Below are positions 6,428-10,359 of a stretch of DNA of 10,359 nucleotides, piece after piece. How positions within the stretch are numbered: position 1 is the first letter of the stretch; every line of letters begins with the position of its first letter. The stretch is from positions 1 through 10,359 of the forward strand of contig JABAAS010000037.1 in assembly GCA_014238625.1 (NCBI GenBank), given 5' to 3'. Position numbers and translations under genes: made by a program. This stretch comes from Alphaproteobacteria bacterium. GTDB lineage: Bacteria > Pseudomonadota > Alphaproteobacteria > JABAAW01. The notes under the pieces were generated by a model, which was not told the origin of the DNA, searched no databases, and saw nothing but the letters and a program-made list of their open reading frames with translations.

Positions 6428-6513
6428 TTCATATTTTTTTCTATAGATTTTTCTGTAGCCTTTCCTACTTCGTTGCGATTTATACTTTTTTGTTCACTGG
6501 ATTTCTCGTACAT
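6418..6513 (-). CDS. possible 31-residue ORF: orphan cmk 5' fragment
   Basis: From an ATG inside the aroA 3' end (6511-6513) a 31-codon frame reads past the aroA stop to TAG at 6418-6420. Its middle, SINRNEVGKATEKS, is clearly homologous to the CMP kinase N-terminal repeat (NINGNEVGKAAEKS). It overlaps aroA by 20 bases in a different frame. It is most likely the leftover 5' end of a duplicated cmk. Expression as a micropeptide is possible but unsupported, since I see no clear ribosome-binding site. Confidence 0.25.
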   Translation of the reverse strand: MYEKSSEQKSINRNEVGKATEKSIEKNMKKY

Positions 6514-6640
6514 TTGCTCCGATTTTTTGCATGCGCTGTATAAAATCTGGGAAGCTAGTAGCGATTGCCTCTGCGCTATCTACGATGATTATGTTTTTCT
6601 CGTCATTGGCTGATAAGGCTAATCCTAATGTTATAAAGCT
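6441..6640 (-). repeat. duplicated block, copy containing the functional aroA 3' end
   Basis: This is the partner of the block at 6211-6427. It holds a diverged cmk 5' unit (6441-6505) joined to the intact aroA C-terminal codons (6494-6640). Similarity to the other copy fades near 6628, deeper in aroA, which marks about where the duplication ended. Confidence 0.85.
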
Positions 6641-8014
6641 CATGGCGATTCGATGATCTCCATAAGCGTTAATACTTATATTTTTTTCCTTTAGTTTGAT
6701 ATTTTTTTGTCCTAGCTCGGCACCGACGATAGTTAGTGTATCTTTTTCCTGCTCGCAATGCAAGGAGCATTTTTCCAAGCCTTTTTTTATTGCCTCTATG
6801 CGATCGCTTTCTTTTATTCGCAGCTCTTCGAGTCCCATCATTACGGTTTTTCCATTAGCGCTTGCTGCTGCCATAGCGAGAGCTGGATATTCGTCTATCA
6901 TACTAGCTGCGCGTTCTGCGGGCACTGTAACGCCATTTAGTTGAGCGGATTTAATCGTTATATCGGCTGTCGGCTCGAGAGCTTCTTCGTGTTGGGATTG
7001 ATTGCTTTTAGTATTTTTTATATGAGATATATGAATATCTGCGCCCATTTCGATCAAAGTTTGTACGAATCCCATTCGAGTAGGATTGACGCCGACATTT
7101 CGCAGTAGTATTTCGGAGTTTTTGCATATTGTAGCGGCGAGTATGAAGAAAGCGGCGGAGCTAATATCTCCGGGAATGTTTATGACCTCTGGCGCGATGA
7201 GTGCTTTTCCTCCCTTTATTATCAATTTTCTATTTGTATTTGTATTAGGAGTATTTATTTTTGTTATATTTTTTTCATTATTTTGTTCGTCTTTTTCGAT
7301 TTTCAAGTTTGCTTTGAATAGCAATAGCATCCTTTCGCTATGGTCTCGACTGGGGAAAGGCTCGCTTATTTTACTGACGCCTTGAGCTGCGAGAGCAAAG
7401 AGCAGCAATGCGCTTTTGATTTGAGCGCTTGGGCTTTGCAGTTTGCATTTTATAGGTAGAGGAGTTTGTATTCCGCCAAGCGACAGAGGCAAGAATTTTT
7501 TTCTCTGCAATCGAGGTTGTATGCCGAGCGGTTTGAGGTATTTAAACAACCTATCCATGGGTCTTTGTCGCAAACTTTTGTCGCCGTTTATGACGGCGTT
7601 GAATTTTCGTGATGCGATGAGTCCGGCGAGCAACCTAGCGCTTGTTCCACTATTTCCACAATCGAGGATATCTTTAGGTTCTTGCAAGGCGTCTATGCCA
7701 GCGCCGAATACATAATAGCAGCCATTTTCTTTTTGTGTTATGGCTTTGTCTTTGTGATTATTTTGGGATTTTCCGTTTTCTTTAGTTATTTGTACACCGA
7801 GTTTTTGCAAGCATATTCTAGTTGCGTTAACATCTTCACTTTCGAGCAAGCCGTTTATTTTAGTTTTTCCGATAGCGCAGGCAGCGAGTATTAGAGCTCG
7901 ATGAGAAATAGATTTATCGCCTGGCATATATATCTCACCGCGCAGCTTGTTGGATTTTTCAGCGCATATTTTAGTAGCGAGAGTTTTGTTGACAGAAGGT
8001 AAGGATTCGGGCAA
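6494..8014 (-). CDS. aroA: 3-phosphoshikimate 1-carboxyvinyltransferase (EPSP synthase)
   Basis: It transfers the enolpyruvyl group of PEP to shikimate-3-phosphate, the sixth step of the shikimate pathway. Motifs in order: PGDKSISHR (31-39), GNSGTSARL (120-128), LRQRPM (148-153), SAQIKSA (196-202), RDHSERML (223-230), PGDISSAAF (281-289), DEYPALA (374-380), LRIKESDR (398-405) and GDHRIAM (452-458). SAQIK and RDHSE resemble the class II (CP4-like) group. It has 506 residues instead of ~445-450. The surplus is Lys/Asn/Glu-rich insertions around 77-98, 238-263, 331-348 and 435-446, which fall between motifs and are probably surface loops. The chosen start is TTG (8012-8014) without a clear Shine-Dalgarno. 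The next in-frame ATG (Met30) would cut into the fold. The last ~130 bases are duplicated downstream. Confidence 0.96.
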   Translation of the reverse strand: MPESLPSVNKTLATKICAEKSNKLRGEIYMPGDKSISHRALILAACAIGKTKINGLLESEDVNATRICLQKLGVQITKENGKSQNNHKDKAITQKENGCYYVFGAGIDALQEPKDILDCGNSGTSARLLAGLIASRKFNAVINGDKSLRQRPMDRLFKYLKPLGIQPRLQRKKFLPLSLGGIQTPLPIKCKLQSPSAQIKSALLLFALAAQGVSKISEPFPSRDHSERMLLLFKANLKIEKDEQNNEKNITKINTPNTNTNRKLIIKGGKALIAPEVINIPGDISSAAFFILAATICKNSEILLRNVGVNPTRMGFVQTLIEMGADIHISHIKNTKSNQSQHEEALEPTADITIKSAQLNGVTVPAERAASMIDEYPALAMAAASANGKTVMMGLEELRIKESDRIEAIKKGLEKCSLHCEQEKDTLTIVGAELGQKNIKLKEKNISINAYGDHRIAMSFITLGLALSANDEKNIIIVDSAEAIATSFPDFIQRMQKIGANVREIQ

Positions 8015-8096
8015 TGAACAGCGAGTATCTAAGTTTATCGAAAATATAATATCTATCCATTGTATGAATCGATTTTAAGTATTACTAGGATTATTT
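8015..8096. promoter_or_regulatory. divergent promoter region between aroA and the FYDLN gene
   Basis: This 82-base AT-rich gap must drive aroA leftward and the FYDLN gene rightward. Candidates are TTGTAT (8060-8065) with TACTAG (8083-8088) at 17-base spacing for the rightward gene, and TATATT on the minus strand (8043-8048) for aroA. None is a strong consensus. On the minus strand an ATG at 8058-8060 opens a 29-codon frame that overlaps the aroA start in another frame. Confidence 0.35.
8087..8090 (+). promoter_or_regulatory. Shine-Dalgarno AGGA for the FYDLN-domain gene
   Basis: AGGA lies six bases before the ATG at 8097 and supports that start. Confidence 0.45.
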
Positions 8097-8387
8097 ATGT
8101 CAAAATCTGATTGGGGTATCAAGCGAGTTTGTAACAACGGAACTTGCGGAGCGAAGTTTTACGACTTCTACGAGAAGGTAATCACTTGTCCGAAATGCGG
8201 AGGAGCTTACAGCCAGAAGTTGAGCTCTCGTTCTTTTGCGGACTATCGTCTTGTTGCGAGTGACGATGCGATTGATTCGCCCGCTCCAGCAGAGGAAGGC
8301 GAGGATGTAGAAGGAGGCACGAGTGACTCTATTTCTGGCGAGGATGTTGCTGAAGTTGCTTCTTTGGAGGATTCGGATGAGCTTTAG
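8097..8387 (+). CDS. TIGR02300 family (FYDLN acid domain) zinc-ribbon protein
   Basis: This 96-residue protein starts with a zinc-ribbon-like module: Cys12 and Cys17, the signature GAKFYDFYEK (18-27), then CPKCG (31-35). The C-terminal half is rich in Asp, Glu, Ser and Gly and looks disordered. That design is the TIGR02300 or FYDLN acid family, found almost only in alphaproteobacteria, with no established function. Its position, divergent from aroA, is the usual one. Members normally have KRVCPSCGAKFYDL with a CxxC first knuckle. Here the sequence is KRVCNNGTCGAKFYDF, so the first pair is Cys-x4-Cys, two residues wider. It is slightly shorter than many relatives. Zinc binding is inferred from the cysteines. 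Confidence 0.93.
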   Translation: MSKSDWGIKRVCNNGTCGAKFYDFYEKVITCPKCGGAYSQKLSSRSFADYRLVASDDAIDSPAPAEEGEDVEGGTSDSISGEDVAEVASLEDSDEL

Positions 8388-8471
8388 ATGGCTAAAGTAG
8401 TAGAGTATTTATTTTTCGGGTTATTTTTGCTATTTGTTAGTTTTCCGCAGTTTTCCGAAGCTTTTTGTTAG
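8388..8471 (+). CDS. possible 27-residue hydrophobic small protein
   Basis: The ATG follows the FYDLN stop directly (TAG then ATG, no gap), and the frame runs to TAG at 8469-8471. It starts MAKVVEYLFFGLFLLFVSF and ends FSEAFC, a single hydrophobic stretch that could span a membrane or act as a signal-like peptide. The abutting stop and start would suit reinitiation by terminating ribosomes. However, the DNA is T-rich low-complexity sequence that yields Phe/Leu-rich peptides by chance, and there is no Shine-Dalgarno. I recognise no family. Confidence 0.25.
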   Translation: MAKVVEYLFFGLFLLFVSFPQFSEAFC

Positions 8472-8494
8472 TTTTTTGTAGTTTTTTATAGAAT
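8465..8494 (+). promoter_or_regulatory. candidate promoter immediately upstream of soxB
   Basis: TTGTTA (8465-8470) and TATAGA (8487-8492) are 16 bases apart, or TAGAAT (8489-8494) 18 bases apart. Because the soxB ATG is at 8500, a start about seven bases past the -10 would fall on or next to the initiation codon, giving a leaderless mRNA. No Shine-Dalgarno precedes soxB, which is consistent with that. The flanking sequence contains repeated GTTAGTTTT/GTAGTTTTTT runs, so a chance match is possible. Confidence 0.3.
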
Positions 8495-8499
8495 ATTTC

Positions 8500-9744
8500 A
8501 TGTCTCGCTACTCTTTTTTATCGTTGTGCCGTCACTCTCGCACGAGCCATGAGAATTGGCCTCGCGCTTGGCGCAGTCCGTCTCTGCGTCCGTCGTATGA
8601 TATTGTTATAGTTGGGGGCGGAGGTCATGGTTTGGCGACGGCGTATTATTTAGCGGAGGAGTTTGGCGTCCGCAATGTTGCGGTAATAGAGAGGGGCTGG
8701 CTTGGAGGAGGTAACACGGGTCGTAACACGACGATAGTTCGCTCTGGCTACTTACAGGATGCGAGTGCGTTGATATACCAGCATGGCTTATCTTTGTTTG
8801 CGGGTTTGAGCAAGAAACTGAACTTTAATGTAATGTTCAGCTCGCGCGGTCTTTTACAACTTGCGCATTCGGTGCATGACTTGCAGGAGCAATCTCGTCG
8901 AGTTTCGGCTTGTCGTTTGAACGGTATTGATTTAGAGTTAATTTCTGCGGATAGGGTTAAGCATATGCTTCCTGAGATCAACTTATCTTGTCGATTTCCG
9001 GTAATGGGAGCGGCCTACCAGCATGACGCTGGCAACGCTCGGCATGATGGAGTTGCGTGGGGTTACGCGCGAGCTGCGGACTCTATAGGAGTTGACATCA
9101 TCCAGAATTGCGAGGTTCGCGGTTTTCGTATAGAGAATGGCAGGGTAGAGGGTTTGGATACGACGCATGGTGAGGTTCGCTGTGGTCGAGTTGGTGTAGT
9201 TGTTGCGGGTCACAGCTCGGTTTTGGCTGCGATGTGCGGCTTTCGCCTTCCGTTGACTTCGGTTCCGCTGCAGGCATTGGTCTCGGAGCCTATCAAGCCA
9301 GTTTTGAACAAGGTTGTGATGTCGAACGGAGTTCATGTTTACTTGAGCCAATCGGACAAGGGCGAGCTAATTATAGGAGCGGGAGCGGATCAATATAGCT
9401 CTTACTCGCAACGAGGCAGTTTTGGCTCGATGGATACGATTTTGTCGCCGCTTGTCGAGTTATTTCCGTATATTTCGCGCTTACGGATGCTTCGTCAATG
9501 GGCGGGTATAGCGGACATCACGCCTGATCGCTCGCCTATTTTATCGAAGACGAAGGTTTCTGGTTTGTATTTTAATTGCGGTTGGGGTACGGGAGGCTTT
9601 AAGGCGACGGCTGGCTCTGGTCATGTTTTTGCGTCTTCGCTGGCACGAGGAGAGATGCACCCTATAGCGGCGCCATTTTCGATTGATCGTTTTTATAGTG
9701 GGGCGTTGATAGACGAGGGCTCTGCGGCGGGGGTTGCGCATTAA
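8500..9744 (+). CDS. soxB: sarcosine oxidase subunit beta
   Basis: The beta subunit of heterotetrameric sarcosine oxidase carries the flavin site that oxidises sarcosine (N-methylglycine). The complex yields glycine, H2O2 and 5,10-methylenetetrahydrofolate, so it feeds betaine/choline-derived carbon into one-carbon metabolism. The 414 residues match the family length. The N-terminus MSRYSFLSLCRHS...HENWPRAWR is typical. An FAD-binding GGGGHGLATAYYLA lies at 39-52, then GGGNTGRNTTIVRS (69-82), GNARHDGVAWGYARAAD (178-194), PLQALVSEPIKP (256-267) and FNCGWGTGGFKAT (358-370). His182 in the RHD motif is where family members attach FMN covalently, by alignment from memory. The C-terminus (LARGEMHPIAAPF, SGALIDE) is intact. 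It is first in a soxBDA operon and has no Shine-Dalgarno. Confidence 0.96.
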   Translation: MSRYSFLSLCRHSRTSHENWPRAWRSPSLRPSYDIVIVGGGGHGLATAYYLAEEFGVRNVAVIERGWLGGGNTGRNTTIVRSGYLQDASALIYQHGLSLFAGLSKKLNFNVMFSSRGLLQLAHSVHDLQEQSRRVSACRLNGIDLELISADRVKHMLPEINLSCRFPVMGAAYQHDAGNARHDGVAWGYARAADSIGVDIIQNCEVRGFRIENGRVEGLDTTHGEVRCGRVGVVVAGHSSVLAAMCGFRLPLTSVPLQALVSEPIKPVLNKVVMSNGVHVYLSQSDKGELIIGAGADQYSSYSQRGSFGSMDTILSPLVELFPYISRLRMLRQWAGIADITPDRSPILSKTKVSGLYFNCGWGTGGFKATAGSGHVFASSLARGEMHPIAAPFSIDRFYSGALIDEGSAAGVAH

Positions 9745-9804
9745 GTTTTGCTATGAGACCACTTGATTTTACACTATTTGAATTTAAATTAGGACTACAG
9801 AGAT

Positions 9805-10137
9805 ATGCTACGAGTTAACTGCCCTTGGTGTGGCTTTCGCGAGGAGGTTGAGTTCTCTTGTCATGGCGAGGCGAGCATTTTTCGCCCGAACAAGTCGGAT
9901 TCGCTGAACGATGATGATTGGGGGGAGTATGTATTTTTCAAGGAGAACGCGAAGGGTATAGTCTTGGAACGTTGGGAGCATAGCTCTGGCTGTCGCAGAT
10001 GGTTTGTCGCATTGCGCGACAATGTTACGGATAACTTTTTGGGCTTTGCGAAGCCAAACGACCCGCCGCCGCGCGTGCCGAAGGGCTATGTTCAGGATAA
10101 GAGTTGCGTTTCGATTCCGATGCCCAAATTCCGATGA
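9805..10137 (+). CDS. soxD: sarcosine oxidase subunit delta
   Basis: The delta subunit is a small zinc protein needed for assembly and stability of heterotetrameric sarcosine oxidase. CPWCG (6-10) plus His59 and Cys63 (WEHSSGC) reproduce the zinc-ligand pattern known for this subunit. RPNKSDSLNDDDWGEYVFF (27-45) and GCRRWFVALRDNVT (62-75) are also typical. At 110 residues it is slightly longer than many relatives because of a Pro/Lys-rich tail (PPPRVPKGY). AGGA at 9791-9794, ten bases before the ATG, supports the start. The 60-base gap after soxB holds nothing else I can support, and soxA starts 14 bases after its stop, so the three genes look co-transcribed. Confidence 0.95.
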   Translation: MLRVNCPWCGFREEVEFSCHGEASIFRPNKSDSLNDDDWGEYVFFKENAKGIVLERWEHSSGCRRWFVALRDNVTDNFLGFAKPNDPPPRVPKGYVQDKSCVSIPMPKFR

Positions 10138-10151
10138 TGGTAGCAGAATAA

Positions 10152-10359
10152 ATGACGATATCCGACCAAGCGCGTAGATTGGAAGCAAACCAGCTTACGA
10201 CGCAGGCGCGCATTGACCGCAGCAGACGCCTGCGCTTTTCCTTCGATGGTAGAGTGCAAGAGGGTTTTGCGGGGGATACGCTTGCCTCAGCCTTGCTTGC
10301 GAACGGTCAGAGTATTTTTGGGCGTAGCTTTAAGTATCACCGCGCGCGAGGCGTTTTTG
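10152..10359 (+). CDS. soxA: sarcosine oxidase subunit alpha (N-terminal part)
   Basis: The first 69 codons of the large subunit run off the right edge; the full protein is usually about 1000 residues. The fragment has ARIDRSRRLRFSFDG (residues 19-33), then GFAGDTLASALLANGQSIFG (41-60) and RSFKYHRARGVF, which match the ferredoxin-like N-terminal domain of SoxA. In the complex this subunit binds NAD and, through its C-terminal aminomethyltransferase-like region, folate; those parts are outside the window. The start is 14 bases after the soxD stop without a strong Shine-Dalgarno. soxG should follow beyond the window. Confidence 0.93.
   Translation, partial: MTISDQARRLEANQLTTQARIDRSRRLRFSFDGRVQEGFAGDTLASALLANGQSIFGRSFKYHRARGVF

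Noticed and set aside
7086..7385. 99-residue plus-strand ORF with hydrophobic stretch
   Set aside because: Antisense to aroA; the Phe/Ile/Val run is the complement of the Lys/Asn-rich insertion.

Overview
The window looks like a chromosomal segment of an alphaproteobacterium, probably free-living and possibly marine. On the minus strand lies the usual alphaproteobacterial order aroA - cmk - rpsA. Divergent from aroA is a gene for a small FYDLN/zinc-ribbon protein (TIGR02300 type), a pairing typical of that class. A heterotetrameric sarcosine oxidase operon (soxB-soxD-soxA) follows. The class assignment rests on gene order and protein motifs; the lifestyle is inference. No genus can be named from the sequence.

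Layout: 1-195 is the 3' end of an unrecognised plus-strand gene. 345-2657 is a heparinase II/III-family protein whose first ~153 codons are almost entirely tandem repeats of 33 and 12 bp. 2751-2994 holds tRNA-Cys(GCA) and tRNA-Val(GAC). 3086-5215 (minus) is ribosomal protein S1 with long charged extensions at both ends. 5396-6268 (minus) is cytidylate kinase carrying three 22-residue N-terminal repeats. 6270-6420 is a decayed second copy of the aroA 3' end. 6494-8014 (minus) is EPSP synthase with Lys/Asn-rich insertions and a TTG start. 8097-8387 is the FYDLN protein. 8500-10359 holds soxB, soxD and the start of soxA.

How the genes work together: aroA (shikimate pathway), cmk (CMP/dCMP phosphorylation) and rpsA (translation initiation) form a housekeeping cluster read leftward. 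The sox genes encode an enzyme that demethylates sarcosine to glycine, passing the methyl carbon to tetrahydrofolate; soxG and the rest of soxA should lie beyond the right edge.

The most striking feature is repeat-driven gene growth. The heparinase, S1, CMP kinase and EPSP synthase genes are all enlarged by low-complexity or tandem-repeat DNA whose period is a multiple of 3. In all of them the plus strand is the T-rich one, so plus-strand genes gain Phe/Arg/Ser/Leu and minus-strand genes gain Lys/Asn/Glu. The sox genes and the FYDLN gene have ordinary lengths. At the aroA/cmk junction the history is still readable: a ~220 bp block (aroA 3' end plus cmk 5' end) was duplicated, one aroA part decayed, and the cmk part was then amplified to three in-frame copies. 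No mobile element, CRISPR array or clear Rho-independent terminator was found.
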